DNA of 64,000 bases from Halomonas qaidamensis (GTDB lineage: Bacteria > Pseudomonadota > Gammaproteobacteria > Pseudomonadales > Halomonadaceae): positions 496,001 to 560,000 of the forward strand of contig NZ_CP080627.1 of the NCBI RefSeq assembly GCF_025917315.1. The letters run 5' to 3'. Below the pieces are notes generated by a model, which saw nothing but the letters and a program-made list of their open reading frames with translations, made no database searches and had not been told where the DNA came from. Shown piece by piece: positions 21,530 through 30,876 of the stretch; position 1 is the stretch's first letter; every line of letters starts with the position of its first letter. A program made the translations under genes and the position numbers.

Positions 21530-22036
21530 TTAAAACCGCAGGCCCGCCGTCACCATCATGCCGGCGGTGCCGAAGATAATCAGATCTGATTCTACGCGCC
21601 CCCATTGCACGCCAATACTGGGTAGAAGCGCAGGCGCTACCCCTAAATGATTGAAGGGAATTTTGTCGCGGTATTCACCTTTATAGCCACGCAATAGTCC
21701 GCCAGTCAGCTTGGCGCGCACGTTGAGCCCTTCAGCAACTTGCCAGAGAGGAAACTCACGACCCGTATAGAAGTACCAGGTCGGTTGATCAAAAGAGTTT
21801 TTAAACCATGCCGCCCCTGTTAACCAGCGGTTAGGATTATGCAGCTCAATACTGATCAAGCTCTGCTGATTGGTGTGCTCGGGGTCAGGGTCGAAGTGGC
21901 GTGTGAGTAAACTGGTTTGTACCAGCGTGTGATCGAGAGCCAACACTGGCGGCCAATCAGGCAAAGAAAAGGCTGAGACAGTGGTGCTCAGCCATATTCC
22001 TGCTATCCCACCCAACCATTGATAAGAACGAGGCAT
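21530..22036 (-). CDS. Predicted outer-membrane barrel protein (hypothetical, PagP-like size)
   Basis: A 168-residue secreted protein. Residues 1-22 look like a signal peptide (hydrophobic core then VSAFS). The mature chain alternates polar and hydrophobic residues, is rich in Trp/Tyr/Phe and Gly, and ends in phenylalanine (TAGLRF), the usual last residue of outer-membrane beta-barrels. The segment AAWFKNSFDQPTWYFYTGREFPLW is conserved, as far as I recall, in pseudomonad and Halomonas proteins often mislabelled as glycerol-3-phosphate transporters. AGGAG precedes the ATG. It lies 40 bases after hisF on the same strand and could be read through from the his operon. Exact function unknown. Confidence 0.65.
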   Translation of the reverse strand: MPRSYQWLGGIAGIWLSTTVSAFSLPDWPPVLALDHTLVQTSLLTRHFDPDPEHTNQQSLISIELHNPNRWLTGAAWFKNSFDQPTWYFYTGREFPLWQVAEGLNVRAKLTGGLLRGYKGEYRDKIPFNHLGVAPALLPSIGVQWGRVESDLIIFGTAGMMVTAGLRF

Positions 22037-22076
22037 GTAGTGCTCCTGCGAAGGGGGGAGTTGCTAAGGTGCCTCA

Positions 22077-22850
22077 TTAAAGGCGCATTTCAATGCCGCG
22101 CTCGGCCATATAGCGTTTTGCTTCAGGTATGGTGTACTCACCAAAGTGGAAGATACTTGCTGCCAGAACCGCATCGGCACCGCCTTTCAGTACACCATCG
22201 ACTAGGTGGTCTAAGTTTCCCACACCGCCAGAAGCAATCACCGGCACGCTGACGGCTTCAGAAATAGCATGGGTAACCCCCAGGTCGAAACCCACTTTAG
22301 TACCATCTCGATCCATACTGGTTAGCAGTAACTCGCCAGCACCAAATTCCACCATCTTTTTGGCCCACTCGACGGCATCTAGGCCCGTCGGACGTCGTCC
22401 ACCGTGAGTGAAAATTTCCCAGCGCGGCGTTTCGCCTTCTTTAGACACCTTCTTAGCGTCAATCGCCACCACAATACACTGGCTACCAAAGCGCTCAGCC
22501 GCTTCGCGGACAAATTCTGGGTTGGTCACTGCCGCTGTATTGATTGAGACTTTATCAGCACCAGCATTGAGCATGGTACGAATATCATCGCAGCTACGGA
22601 TGCCGCCCCCAACCGTGAGGGGAATAAACACTTCACCAGCTATGCGCTCTACCATATCGACCGTTGTGTCACGGTTTTCGTGGCTGGCGGTAATATCGAG
22701 GAAGGTGATTTCATCGGCACCTTGTTGATTGTAGCGCTGAGCGATCTCAACCGGGTCGCCAGCATCACGGATTCCTACAAAGTTAACGCCTTTCACTACG
22801 CGCCCAGCATCGACATCTAAGCAAGGGATAATACGTTTCGCTAAGCTCAT
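22077..22850 (-). CDS. hisF: Imidazole glycerol phosphate synthase, cyclase subunit
   Basis: A 257-residue (beta/alpha)8 barrel. Together with HisH it turns PRFAR plus ammonia into imidazole glycerol phosphate and AICAR. The catalytic Asp12 is in [14 protein letters not shown], the second acid is in VVAIDAKKV, and phosphate-binding loops TVGGGIRS and IASGGVGN are present. The start overlaps the hisA stop by four bases (ATGA), and it is the last gene of hisB-hisH-hisA-hisF. Length and sequence are those of the standard HisF. Confidence 0.98.
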   Translation of the reverse strand: MSLAKRIIPCLDVDAGRVVKGVNFVGIRDAGDPVEIAQRYNQQGADEITFLDITASHENRDTTVDMVERIAGEVFIPLTVGGGIRSCDDIRTMLNAGADKVSINTAAVTNPEFVREAAERFGSQCIVVAIDAKKVSKEGETPRWEIFTHGGRRPTGLDAVEWAKKMVEFGAGELLLTSMDRDGTKVGFDLGVTHAISEAVSVPVIASGGVGNLDHLVDGVLKGGADAVLAASIFHFGEYTIPEAKRYMAERGIEMRL

Positions 22851-23593
22851 TTTTGGCCTCCGCTAAGCTGGTCGCTTAAGCGCTGGGCTTCTGCTACATC
22901 TAGGCTGCCTTCATAGATCGCGCGGCCGGTAATGGCGCCTAAAATGCCACTGTCCGCGACATCACACAGCGCACGAATGTCATCTAAATTGGTGACACCG
23001 CCGGAAGCAATCACCGGTAAGCCGCCTTCACGAGCTAGCGCAGCAGTGGCTTCCACATTGACGCCTTGCATCATGCCGTCGCGGGCAATGTCGGTATAGA
23101 CAATGCTTGAGACGCCGTCATTGGCAAAGCGCTTGGCAAGTTCAGTCGCTTTTAACGTGGATACTTCCGCCCAGCCGTCGGTAGCTACATAGCCATCTTT
23201 AGCATCTAAGCCAACAATGATGTGGCCTGGAAATGCACGACACATTTCGCCGACGAAGTCGGGTTCTTTGACCGCTTTCGTACCAATAATAACGTAAGAC
23301 ACCCCGGCATTTAGATAATGCTCAATGGTTTCCGCGGAGCGGATACCGCCACCAATTTGAATGGGTAGGTTAGGGTAGGCACGGGCAATCGCAGTAACAG
23401 CATCACCATTTACTGGCTTGCCTTCAAAGGCGCCGTTTAGGTCAACTAAGTGCAGGCGGCGAGCGCCCGCTTCTACCCAGCGGGCAGCCATGGCAACGGG
23501 ATCATCACCATAAGAGGTTGCATCTTCCATGCGGCCTTGCTTCAAGCGAACACACTGGCCGTCTTTGAGATCAATCGCGGGAATTACTAACAT
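22847..23593 (-). CDS. hisA: Phosphoribosylformimino-5-aminoimidazole carboxamide ribotide isomerase
   Basis: A 248-residue (beta/alpha)8 barrel catalysing the Amadori rearrangement of ProFAR to PRFAR, the step before HisHF. It is an internally twofold repeat homologous to HisF. Catalytic Asp8 is in [14 protein letters not shown] and the second acid is in [12 protein letters not shown]; the phosphate loops IGGGIRS and IASGGVTN are present. GAGAGG precedes the ATG. It lies 11 bases after hisH and overlaps hisF by four bases. Confidence 0.98.
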   Translation of the reverse strand: MLVIPAIDLKDGQCVRLKQGRMEDATSYGDDPVAMAARWVEAGARRLHLVDLNGAFEGKPVNGDAVTAIARAYPNLPIQIGGGIRSAETIEHYLNAGVSYVIIGTKAVKEPDFVGEMCRAFPGHIIVGLDAKDGYVATDGWAEVSTLKATELAKRFANDGVSSIVYTDIARDGMMQGVNVEATAALAREGGLPVIASGGVTNLDDIRALCDVADSGILGAITGRAIYEGSLDVAEAQRLSDQLSGGQK

Positions 23594-23604
23594 AGTGAAA
23601 CCTC

Positions 23605-24246
23605 TCAGGGCGTCCAGGTGACAAAATTTTCTAGCAGGCGCAGGCCCGCGCGGGAGCTTTTTTCAGGATGGAACTGCACAGCGAAGGTGGCATCGCGACC
23701 AATCGCTACATGAGCGCAAACCTTGCCGTACTGGGTGGTGCCGAACACTTGGGCATCTTCAGCCGCATTGACGTAGTAGCTGTGCACAAAATAGAAGTGT
23801 TCGTGATCGTCAATGCCTGCCCATAGCGGGTGGTCGTGATGCTGTGCCACGAGATTCCAGCCCATGTGCGGTACTTTCAGGCGCTGCTCATAATCATCAC
23901 GCATATTGGCCGGAAAACGGTCGACGCTGCCATGGAAAAAGCCCAGGCAATCTACGCCGCCGTTCTCTTCGCTACGTTCCATCAGCATCTGCTGGCCCAC
24001 GCATATGCCCAATAGTGGTTTGGCTTGACGGGTAAGAATGTCGTCGACTAAACCGCGTAGTTCGGTACGTTCCAGCTCGCCCACACAGTCCCGAATAGCC
24101 CCTTGGCCGGGGAGCACTAGGCGTGTTGCACCTAAAATGCGCCGGGGGTCGCGAGTGATAATCACATTTTCGTGAGTAACGTGCTCAAGCGCTTTTGCCA
24201 CAGAGTGCAGGTTGCCCATTCCATAATCAATTACTGCGATGGTCAT
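23605..24246 (-). CDS. hisH: Imidazole glycerol phosphate synthase, glutaminase subunit
   Basis: A 213-residue class-I glutamine amidotransferase that feeds ammonia to HisF through a channel. The nucleophile Cys82 is in [11 protein letters not shown] and the His-Glu pair is in VQFHPEKSS near the C-terminus, so unlike the amidotransferase homologue at 20.1-20.8 kb it has a full triad. The N-terminus [20 protein letters not shown] is typical of HisH. AAGGAG precedes the ATG. It is the second gene of the his block, 52 bases after hisB. Confidence 0.98.
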   Translation of the reverse strand: MTIAVIDYGMGNLHSVAKALEHVTHENVIITRDPRRILGATRLVLPGQGAIRDCVGELERTELRGLVDDILTRQAKPLLGICVGQQMLMERSEENGGVDCLGFFHGSVDRFPANMRDDYEQRLKVPHMGWNLVAQHHDHPLWAGIDDHEHFYFVHSYYVNAAEDAQVFGTTQYGKVCAHVAIGRDATFAVQFHPEKSSRAGLRLLENFVTWTP

Positions 24247-24298
24247 AAAGCGCTCCTTGTTATCGTTAGCGAGCTATCGCTAGCCGTAATGCTCGGCA

Positions 24299-24892
24299 TT
24301 ATAGGCTCCCTTTAGTAGACGGCATTTGCCCCGCCATACGTGGGTCTTCTGCCACTGCCATGCGCAGCGCGCGACCAAACGCTTTAAAAATAGTTTCAGC
24401 CTGGTGATGCGCATTAAAGCCTTTTATATTATCGATATGCAGTGTTACACGCGCATGGTTGACAAAGCCCTGGAAAAACTCCCAAAACAGTTGGGTATCC
24501 ATACGGCCAATGGTATCGCGGGTGAAGTCGACATTCATATAAAGACCTGGGCGGCCAGAAAAATCGATGACGACTCGCGATAGTGCCTCATCAAGCGGCA
24601 CGTAGGCATGCCCATAGCGATAAATGCCGCGCTTATCGCCTATCGCTTGATGAAACGCTTGGCCTAGCGTAATGCCTAGGTCTTCAACCGTATGGTGATC
24701 ATCGATATGTAGGTCGCCCTTTGCGTCAATATCGAGATCCACCATCCCATGACGAGCCACCTGATCAAGCATATGATCAAGAAACGGAACGCCGGTGTCG
24801 CTGCGGAGGCGGCCTTCACCATCAAGGTTGACGCTGACCGTAATCTGCGTTTCGTTGGTGTCACGGCTTACCGTGGCAATACGCGCTGACAT
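24299..24892 (-). CDS. hisB: Imidazoleglycerol-phosphate dehydratase (monofunctional)
   Basis: A 197-residue Mn2+-dependent dehydratase, the step after HisHF in histidine synthesis. Two internally repeated metal motifs are visible: [16 protein letters not shown] in the first half and [16 protein letters not shown] in the second, plus [13 protein letters not shown]. It lacks the N-terminal histidinol phosphatase domain fused in E. coli HisB, so a separate phosphatase must exist outside the window. AGGAG precedes the ATG. It is the first gene of the hisBHAF unit, whose promoter should lie in 24893-25097. Confidence 0.98.
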   Translation of the reverse strand: MSARIATVSRDTNETQITVSVNLDGEGRLRSDTGVPFLDHMLDQVARHGMVDLDIDAKGDLHIDDHHTVEDLGITLGQAFHQAIGDKRGIYRYGHAYVPLDEALSRVVIDFSGRPGLYMNVDFTRDTIGRMDTQLFWEFFQGFVNHARVTLHIDNIKGFNAHHQAETIFKAFGRALRMAVAEDPRMAGQMPSTKGSL

Positions 24893-25097
24893 GTTACATC
24901 TCCTGCGCTGATGCGCACTCTGAAGGGGGATGGTGGATCGTTGGGTAATGTTATCACCGCTGGATCAATGCATAACTTATGACCAAAGCGGCCATTATAG
25001 TGAATCGGTGCCCCCATCCGCTACAATGCGCGAAAGGTAGCCGCCTTTGCTGGCGGTAGAATAGCAGCCTTGCTGCTTTGGCAAAGAGGATTTCACC

Positions 25098-25580
25098 ATG
25101 CCGGTGACACTGCACTACGTCGACCAGGCTCGTTGGGAAGCAGAAGAGCAAGTGCGTATTGACCTAATACGCATTTATGAAGATGCACCCCAAGAGCGAA
25201 TGCCCACACCAACGGTCACTCCTTTTATTGAGCAGCACTTGAAAGGGCAGCATTTTTTTGCCTGTGCACATTTTAACGATCGCTTGCTTGGTGCCGTTGC
25301 AATAAAAGAAACAGACGACCGCGCGTGGTGGCTCTCAGAACTGTGCGTGCGTAAACCCACCCGGCGGCGCGGTGTAGGCACGCGATTAATGGCACTTCTG
25401 GGCGAACAGGCAAAACAAGAAGGGCGTGTACTGCGCATCGAAACGTCGTCGCTACCGTTAGCTGATCGTGTACTGCTTTCCAAGCTTGGTTATCGCCCTA
25501 TCGCTAACGAATCAGCCGCGCAGACGGATGCACCCATCACCAGTGATTTTGTTGAGTTAGACCCACAAGGAAAAGGGTAA
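25098..25580 (+). CDS. GNAT-fold protein of the PanZ (acetyl-CoA sensor) family
   Basis: A 160-residue GNAT-type protein. The acetyl-CoA loop is in CVRKPTRRRGVGTRLMALL (about 85-103), preceded by ACAHFNDRLLGAVAI, an arrangement like E. coli PanZ (ARFNERLL..., VREVTRRRGVG). PanZ binds CoA esters and triggers self-cleavage of PanD in beta-alanine/CoA synthesis. PanD is not in the window, so this role is inherited from the family only. The chain is about 30 residues longer than E. coli PanZ, so another N-acetyltransferase role remains possible. GAGGA precedes the ATG; the stop overlaps the next gene (TAATG). Confidence 0.65.
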   Translation: MPVTLHYVDQARWEAEEQVRIDLIRIYEDAPQERMPTPTVTPFIEQHLKGQHFFACAHFNDRLLGAVAIKETDDRAWWLSELCVRKPTRRRGVGTRLMALLGEQAKQEGRVLRIETSSLPLADRVLLSKLGYRPIANESAAQTDAPITSDFVELDPQGKG

Positions 25581-27913
25581 TGAAGCAGCTACTCCGTATT
25601 TTGCTGGCCGCGGTAGGTATTTTAGCGATCGTCGCCGTTGCCGCAGTGGTGTATGTCACCACCTTTCTTGACCCGGAAGACTTCAAGCCTCGGCTAACCG
25701 CTGTGGTAGAAGAACAAACTGGCCTAAACCTAGCGTTGGAAGGCCCTATTACATGGTCATTTTATCCGCGTATTGGGGTTAGTGTTGAGCAGGCAAGAGC
25801 ATGGTTGCCTGAGCAATCTCAGGATGACAGTGCGTTTGCTGCCATTAATCGGGCTGAAGTTAGCGTGGCTTTCGCCCCCTTATTGCGCGGCGAAATCGCT
25901 GTCGATGGATTAACCCTAGACGGTATGCGTCTGAACCTTGAAAAGAATGAGCAAGGGGAAGGGAATTGGCAGCCGTTACTAGAGCGTCTTGCTGAACAGG
26001 GCAACGAAACAGCGGAAACTGTTCTGGCGCCCGCAAGTGCTGGCCCTAACGCAGATGCTGGTAATTTATCGGTCGTATTGAACATCGCCAGTGTTGAAGT
26101 GAAGAATGCTGACATTCGCTTTCGTGATGAGCAAAGCCAAGCGCTTTGGCGAGTGCAGCCGCTCAATATTTCAGGCACCAATGTTAATCCTGTGCGTTCT
26201 TTTCCGTTAAAAACCATGTTTACACTGACTAAGCATAATCGCTTAGATGCAGAAGTGCTGGAGCGCACACCCGACCTGACCAGCGAAGTTAATCTCGAAA
26301 CCCGTCTTCGTTTAGGCTTAAAAGATGAGCAGTTGGTTTTTGAAAACACTCAGTTGACGACCCGTACGCGACGCGCTGGAGAAAGTGATCCGCAGCAGCT
26401 CAGCTTGAAAGCAGCTGAAATCGTTGCCCGGATGGGGGAGCAACAACTGACGATTCGCGAGGGTGTCGTAGACGCGGGTTTACGTCATCCAGAAAACTGG
26501 CAGGGTAGCCTCGCGCTATCGTTGGCATTTGGTTTAGAAAGCGACTTTGCGGCTCAAACCGCCCAACTTAAAGATGCTCAATTAACCGGACCAGATGGGC
26601 TGAGAGTCAGTGGACACCTCAATATCGCGCAGCTACTTGATGCTCCTCGCTATAGCGGCCAACTAACCGCAGCTCCCTTTACACTGCGTCCGTGGCTATC
26701 ACGGTTAGGGGTTACGCTGACAACAGCTAGCGAAGCTGCCTTAAGTGATGTGGCAATGACCAGTCCGATTGAAGGTGACACGGCGCAGGTTGCACTACCG
26801 CGGCTCTCTTTAGTGGTTGATGACAGTACCTTCACAGGCAACGTTTCCGCTGCGCTAGACGGAACTCAGCTTACCTTTAATCTAGAAGGCGACCAACTGA
26901 ATATTGATCATTACCTGCCTGGTCCTGAAACGGCGCAGCAAGCTAGCCGAGGTTTACTGCGCAACGCCTTCGCTCAAACCGACGGGGCGCTATTACCTCA
27001 GGCATGGCTGAGTACGCTATCGCTAGAGGGGGACTTAAGCGTTGATCAGCTTATCCTGTCTGGATTAGTGTTCGATGAGACCTCGCTAAGCTTACGTGGA
27101 GAGAACGGTAACCACCAACTAACGGCCTTTGAGTCGCGTTTCTATGGGGGCGAGCTTAGCTCGACAGGTCGTCTTGATGCCACTGCTGACGTGCTCGAAT
27201 GGCAGCTTTCTCCACGTGTCAGTGATGTTCAGGTGGCACCACTCATCGAAACGTTTAGCGAGGAAGCGTCACCATTGCGAGGCCGCTTTAACTTAGAAGG
27301 AGCGCTGACAACTCAAGGCAATCGCCGTGACGTGCTCACGAGTAATCTTAACGGAGAGCTAAGTGCACGGCTGAACGATGGCGCTATTCTGCAAACGAAT
27401 ATCTCCCAGCAATTGTGTGAGGTAGTGGCGCAGCTAGAGGGCGAAGGCACCCTACGAGAGTGGGAGCCTGACACACGCTTTGAGCGATTTGACGCAACCT
27501 TTCAAGTACGCAATGGTGTCGTGAATAGCGATGATTTGCTGATTACCCTTCCAGGCATTGATGTGCAGGGGGACGGTGAGTTCAATCTCAATACGCTGAA
27601 CTTCACCACGGAAGCGAATGCGAGGTTAGTCGATACCGCTGATGCTGCCTGTAATGTGAACCCGCGTTTAGAGCAGCTGCCGCTCCCGGTACGCTGTGAA
27701 GGCCATGTAGGCGACGATAAAACCCAATGGTGCCGCTTTGATCGCTCTGCTTTCCAAGCTGCGGTGGTAGACCTCCTGCGTAATGAAGCTGGCAGCCGAG
27801 TTGAGGAAGAGCTGGAAGAACGGCTAGGCGACTCGCTTGATCGTATTGATGAACGTTTAGGAGAAGGCGCTGGTCAGGAGTTGCGTGAAGGGATCCGTCG
27901 TCTATTTAATTAA
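25580..27913 (+). CDS. AsmA family protein
   Basis: A 777-residue inner-membrane-anchored protein. Residues 1-25 form one membrane helix with the rest periplasmic. The N-terminal FLDPEDFKPRLTAVVEEQTGLNLALEGPITWSFYPRIGVSVEQA block is the AsmA domain and the C-terminal part (about 540-720) is the AsmA C-terminal region with its repeated beta-strand pattern and two Cys-containing loops. AsmA-like proteins belong to the group thought to move phospholipid between membranes or assist outer-membrane assembly. The C-terminus is a charged coiled segment (about 735-777). Its ATG shares a base with the upstream TAA, so it is co-translated with the PanZ-like gene, and a terminator follows. Confidence 0.88.
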   Translation: MKQLLRILLAAVGILAIVAVAAVVYVTTFLDPEDFKPRLTAVVEEQTGLNLALEGPITWSFYPRIGVSVEQARAWLPEQSQDDSAFAAINRAEVSVAFAPLLRGEIAVDGLTLDGMRLNLEKNEQGEGNWQPLLERLAEQGNETAETVLAPASAGPNADAGNLSVVLNIASVEVKNADIRFRDEQSQALWRVQPLNISGTNVNPVRSFPLKTMFTLTKHNRLDAEVLERTPDLTSEVNLETRLRLGLKDEQLVFENTQLTTRTRRAGESDPQQLSLKAAEIVARMGEQQLTIREGVVDAGLRHPENWQGSLALSLAFGLESDFAAQTAQLKDAQLTGPDGLRVSGHLNIAQLLDAPRYSGQLTAAPFTLRPWLSRLGVTLTTASEAALSDVAMTSPIEGDTAQVALPRLSLVVDDSTFTGNVSAALDGTQLTFNLEGDQLNIDHYLPGPETAQQASRGLLRNAFAQTDGALLPQAWLSTLSLEGDLSVDQLILSGLVFDETSLSLRGENGNHQLTAFESRFYGGELSSTGRLDATADVLEWQLSPRVSDVQVAPLIETFSEEASPLRGRFNLEGALTTQGNRRDVLTSNLNGELSARLNDGAILQTNISQQLCEVVAQLEGEGTLREWEPDTRFERFDATFQVRNGVVNSDDLLITLPGIDVQGDGEFNLNTLNFTTEANARLVDTADAACNVNPRLEQLPLPVRCEGHVGDDKTQWCRFDRSAFQAAVVDLLRNEAGSRVEEELEERLGDSLDRIDERLGEGAGQELREGIRRLFN

Positions 27914-27950
27914 GCATGCAGATAAGCTTTGTATTCAACCAATAAGTGTC

Positions 27951-27979
27951 GCGCCGGTCCCAACGCCGGCGCTTTTTTT
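27951..27979 (+). terminator. Terminator after the asmA-like gene
   Basis: GCGCCGG (27951-27957) pairs with CCGGCGC (27966-27972) around an eight-base loop, followed by seven T. Confidence 0.9.
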
Positions 27980-28055
27980 GGTGCTAGTAACCGCTGTGAA
28001 AAGATTGCCTACCTGCTAATGGCTGTTAACAGTTTTACTGTTTTAAGGAGTTTTT

Positions 28056-29153
28056 ATGGCCGACATGCCAACGCCGTGTCTTACGGCGGAAGAGTTTCAA
28101 CGCCGCCTGCTTACTTGGTTCGATCAGTATGGTCGGCACGACCTGCCTTGGCAGTCGCCTCGCAGTGCCTACCGGGTTTGGGTATCTGAAATTATGCTCC
28201 AACAAACCCAGGTCACTACCGTCATTCCCTATTTCAAGCGTTTTATGACGCGTTTCCCTACGTTAGAAGCACTGGCAAATGCTCCCCAAGATGATGTGCT
28301 GCATCTTTGGACCGGGCTTGGTTACTATGCCCGTGCTCGTAACCTGCACAAAGCGGCTCAAGTGGCGTTCGCAGCTTATGGGGAAGAACTACCCACCGAT
28401 AGCGTAGAAACGTTGATGGCGTTGCCAGGCATAGGGCGTTCCACTGCTGGCGCGATTATCGCGCAAAGTGCTGATAAACAGGCAGCGATTCTAGATGGCA
28501 ATGTAAAACGCTCTCTGACCCGCTTACATGCCATCGCTGGCTGGCCAGGTAAGCCAGCGATAGAACGCTCACTGTGGGCACTGGCCGAGTATTACACGCC
28601 TGATACCCGGCTTGCTGACTATACCCAGGCCATCATGGATTTCGGCGCCACGCTCTGTAAACGCAGCAAGCCGGATTGCCCAATTTGCCCGTTTAACGAC
28701 GCATGTCGCGCCTATGCCGAAGGTGAGCCGCAACGCTATCCAGAATCCAAGCCCAAAAAGGCCCTGCCGACCCGTGACACTATCATGCTGATGTTGCAAG
28801 ACAGCCAAGGACGGGTGTGGTTAGAGCAACGACCACCCAGCGGCCTGTGGGGAGGGCTATGGAGCCTGCCTCAATTTGAACGCCATGGTGAGCTTAACGA
28901 CTGGCTTGCCGATCATGTCGTTTCCCCTAAACGCCATGCGCCCCTACCCAGCTTTACCCATACCTTTAGTCATTTTCGCCTATCGATTACGCCTCAGCCG
29001 GTTAGTTGCGATAGGCTGAGTGGTGTAAGAGAGGGCGGCGTATGGTATGACATCGACCACCCCCCGGCGCTGGGCTTGGCAGCTCCGGTTAAATCGCTGC
29101 TGAGCCAGTTAGCGCCATTTACCCTCGATCCAACGCCAGGCCCGTCACACTAA
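28056..29153 (+). CDS. mutY: Adenine DNA glycosylase MutY
   Basis: A 365-residue base-excision repair enzyme that removes adenine paired with 8-oxoguanine. The endonuclease III fold is clear: catalytic Glu45 in SEIMLQQTQV, helix-hairpin-helix LPGIGRSTAGAI (123-134), Asp147 in ILDGNVKR, and a [4Fe-4S] loop Cys201-x6-Cys208-x2-Cys211-x5-Cys217. The C-terminal 130 residues form the NUDIX-like 8-oxoG recognition domain (LEQRPPSGLWGGLWSLPQF). AAGGAG is seven bases before the ATG. It is followed by yggX, as in E. coli. Confidence 0.97.
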   Translation: MADMPTPCLTAEEFQRRLLTWFDQYGRHDLPWQSPRSAYRVWVSEIMLQQTQVTTVIPYFKRFMTRFPTLEALANAPQDDVLHLWTGLGYYARARNLHKAAQVAFAAYGEELPTDSVETLMALPGIGRSTAGAIIAQSADKQAAILDGNVKRSLTRLHAIAGWPGKPAIERSLWALAEYYTPDTRLADYTQAIMDFGATLCKRSKPDCPICPFNDACRAYAEGEPQRYPESKPKKALPTRDTIMLMLQDSQGRVWLEQRPPSGLWGGLWSLPQFERHGELNDWLADHVVSPKRHAPLPSFTHTFSHFRLSITPQPVSCDRLSGVREGGVWYDIDHPPALGLAAPVKSLLSQLAPFTLDPTPGPSH

Positions 29154-29208
29154 CCTCTTCCGCGTTATTACTTATTTTCGCGTACTGTTATTCATAAAGG
29201 AGTACACC

Positions 29209-29484
29209 ATGAGCAACACCGTTTTCTGCCGCAAGTACCAGCAAGAGTTAACGGCTCTGCCATTTCCGCCGTTGCCGGGTAAGCAGGGCCAAGAAATTCA
29301 AGCCACAGTGTCTAAGCAGGCCTGGGAAGAGTGGCAAGCACTACAAACGCGCCTGATTAACGAAAAGCATCTCAACATGTTAGAACCCGAGGCACGCGCC
29401 TACCTGATGGATCAAATGCAGCGTTTTCTAGATAATGAGGCTACGGATCAAGCAGAAGGTTACGTACCGCCAACCCAGGCGTAA
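29209..29484 (+). CDS. yggX: Fe(II)-trafficking / oxidative damage protection protein YggX
   Basis: A 91-residue protein of the YggX family, which protects iron-sulfur clusters from superoxide damage. The N-terminus carries VFCRKYQQELTAL with the conserved single Cys7, followed by LPFPPLPGKQGQEIQ and the helical C-terminal core WEEWQALQTRLINEKHLNML. AAAGGAG lies eight bases before the ATG. It sits 55 bases after mutY, and the mutY-yggX pairing is conserved in gammaproteobacteria. A weak terminator follows before the tRNA cluster. Confidence 0.96.
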   Translation: MSNTVFCRKYQQELTALPFPPLPGKQGQEIQATVSKQAWEEWQALQTRLINEKHLNMLEPEARAYLMDQMQRFLDNEATDQAEGYVPPTQA

Positions 29485-29538
29485 GCAATTAGTGAAGATT
29501 GCGAGAAGGGATGAGTGCAGCGCAATCTCACAGCTGGC

Positions 29539-29557
29539 GCGGCTTGTGGCCGTTTTT
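29539..29557 (+). terminator. Probable terminator after yggX
   Basis: GCGGC and GCCGT pair (one G-U) around TTGTG, with five T at the end. Short stem, so moderately convincing. Confidence 0.5.
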
Positions 29558-29613
29558 GGCAACGCCAATAAGTTCCCTAAGCACGTGACTCGCAAGAAAG
29601 TTTCACGAAAGTG

Positions 29614-29642
29614 TTGACGAAATGCTGAGTTTTTAGTTTAAT
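29614..29642 (+). promoter_or_regulatory. Promoter of the tRNA-Phe-Gln-Thr cluster
   Basis: TTGACG, a 17-base spacer and TTTAAT, followed by ACGC. The ACGC after the -10 is shared with both rrn promoters of this window, as expected for stable RNA genes under stringent control. Confidence 0.75.
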
Positions 29643-29658
29643 ACGCACCGTTGGCAGC

Positions 29659-29734
29659 GGCCAGATAGCTCAGTTGGTAGAGCAGGGGATTGAAAATCCC
29701 CGTGTCGGCGGTTCGATTCCGTCTCTGGCCACCA
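29659..29734 (+). tRNA. tRNA-Phe (GAA)
   Basis: 76 bases. Acceptor stem GGCCAGA/TCTGGCC, D arm GCTCAGTTGGTAGAGC, anticodon stem GGGGA/TCCCC with loop TTGAAAA (anticodon GAA), T arm with GGTTCGATTCC, and encoded ACCA end. Confidence 0.97.
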
Positions 29735-29739
29735 AACGT

Positions 29740-29814
29740 TGGGGTATCGCCAAGTGGTAAGGCACCGGTTTTTGGTATCGGCATTCCCAGGTTCGAATCC
29801 TGGTACCCCAGCCA
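29740..29814 (+). tRNA. tRNA-Gln (TTG)
   Basis: 75 bases. Acceptor stem TGGGGTA/TACCCCA, anticodon stem CCGGT/ATCGG with loop TTTTGGT (anticodon TTG), T loop GGTTCGAATCC, encoded GCCA end. It begins five bases after tRNA-Phe. tRNA-Gln(UUG) is one of the substrates of SelU. Confidence 0.96.
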
Positions 29815-29886
29815 TTGCCAACAAGATTTCTTGTTGATTGTAGAGCTTAGCAGCGAAGCAATCATGTTCTCAAGAAAGCGTGAAGC

Positions 29887-29962
<76 letters not shown>

Positions 29963-30001
29963 CTAAAAGTGGTTTAAAAGCAAAGCGTTAGAGAATTAGA
30001 T

Positions 30002-30026
30002 AAAGCCGTCCGAAAGGGCGGCTTTT
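30002..30026 (+). terminator. Terminator of the tRNA cluster
   Basis: AAAGCCGTCC pairs with GGGCGGCTTT around a GAAA tetraloop and leads into T. The same stem sequence family ends ilvIH (5619-5649). Confidence 0.9.
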
Positions 30027-30086
30027 TCGTTTTTGTCTATAAAGTGTCTACCCCGTAATAAAACGATGCTGTCGAAATACCACCTT

Positions 30087-30536
30087 TTAATAAAGATGCA
30101 CTGCCTCAAACACTGCCACTGGTTTGCCATTGGCGTTTTTGAGTGACAGCACGCTACCATCTACTTGCCACGCGTTTACTTGCTGCAGGACATTGAGCAT
30201 TACCTGCTCGTTACGCATCTGCGTCTCGGGGCAGGCCATCATTGTGGTAGCTACTTGTTCAAACACTAACCGTTTGCCGCTAAGACGGTAAGTGCCAAGC
30301 AAAGTGTTGCAGCCAGTTGATCCGGCTAGCCGAGATTTTTCTTCATGGAGTACAAGGTGAGGCTCGCGGAAGTTATCAGTGGTGGAGGCGGGTTGATCGC
30401 CAAGCGTGACCAATTTCCAATAGGTATTGGTTAGCGTTTCATTAGGCTTTGTTGTTTGGTGAGTTGCCGAGTGTGATTGGCATCCACTGGCTAGCAGAAT
30501 TATCATCACAGAGGCGATGAGGGGCATTTTGTTCAT
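30087..30536 (-). CDS. META-domain (HslJ-like) lipoprotein
   Basis: A secreted lipoprotein of 150 codons including stop. The start MNKMPLIASVMIILLASGC gives a signal peptide with lipobox LASGC. The mature region has the META domain hallmarks: NTYWKLVTLGDQP, then AGSTGCNTLLGTYRLSGKRLVFEQVATTMMACPE with two Cys, as in E. coli HslJ. HslJ is a heat-inducible protein linked to novobiocin resistance, but the molecular function is unclear. An in-frame ATG at 30560 would add eight residues (MKNLEKCL) in front of the signal peptide; neither start has a strong ribosome site. It converges with the tRNA cluster and its promoter lies in the AT-rich stretch to 30876. Confidence 0.85.
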   Translation of the reverse strand: MNKMPLIASVMIILLASGCQSHSATHQTTKPNETLTNTYWKLVTLGDQPASTTDNFREPHLVLHEEKSRLAGSTGCNTLLGTYRLSGKRLVFEQVATTMMACPETQMRNEQVMLNVLQQVNAWQVDGSVLSLKNANGKPVAVFEAVHLY

Positions 30537-30876
30537 AAGGCATTTCTCTAGATTTTTCATTACGTAAAGGATAAACAGGGCGCCAAGTTTTCGCTACTTT
30601 AAATTATATTAATTAATAGCTCATAAAATATTGATTAAGTCTGACTTTTGTTTTTATAAATATTAAAAATTACGCACTTTATGCATCACTGCTTGATTAC
30701 CCCTTTTAGTTGACTAACCTAAAATTTCTTGAGCAATAAAAGCTTTCATATGATGCGAAGATAATATGATGGCAAGTAAAATGCTGAGTTCTATCTGCCG
30801 TTTCCTCAAGGAAAAAGACTCTTATTAATAAGTATGAGTTTTTGTCGAGTGGTAATAAGCCAAGGAGAGTAGCGCG
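30537..30876. other. AT-rich divergent intergenic region, no gene seen
   Basis: This stretch of about 340 bases separates the META-domain lipoprotein from the manganese catalase on opposite strands. It must hold both promoters, but no -35/-10 pair stands out. The catalase ribosome site AAGGAG is at 30862-30867. Small open frames here have no coding character. Confidence 0.6.
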
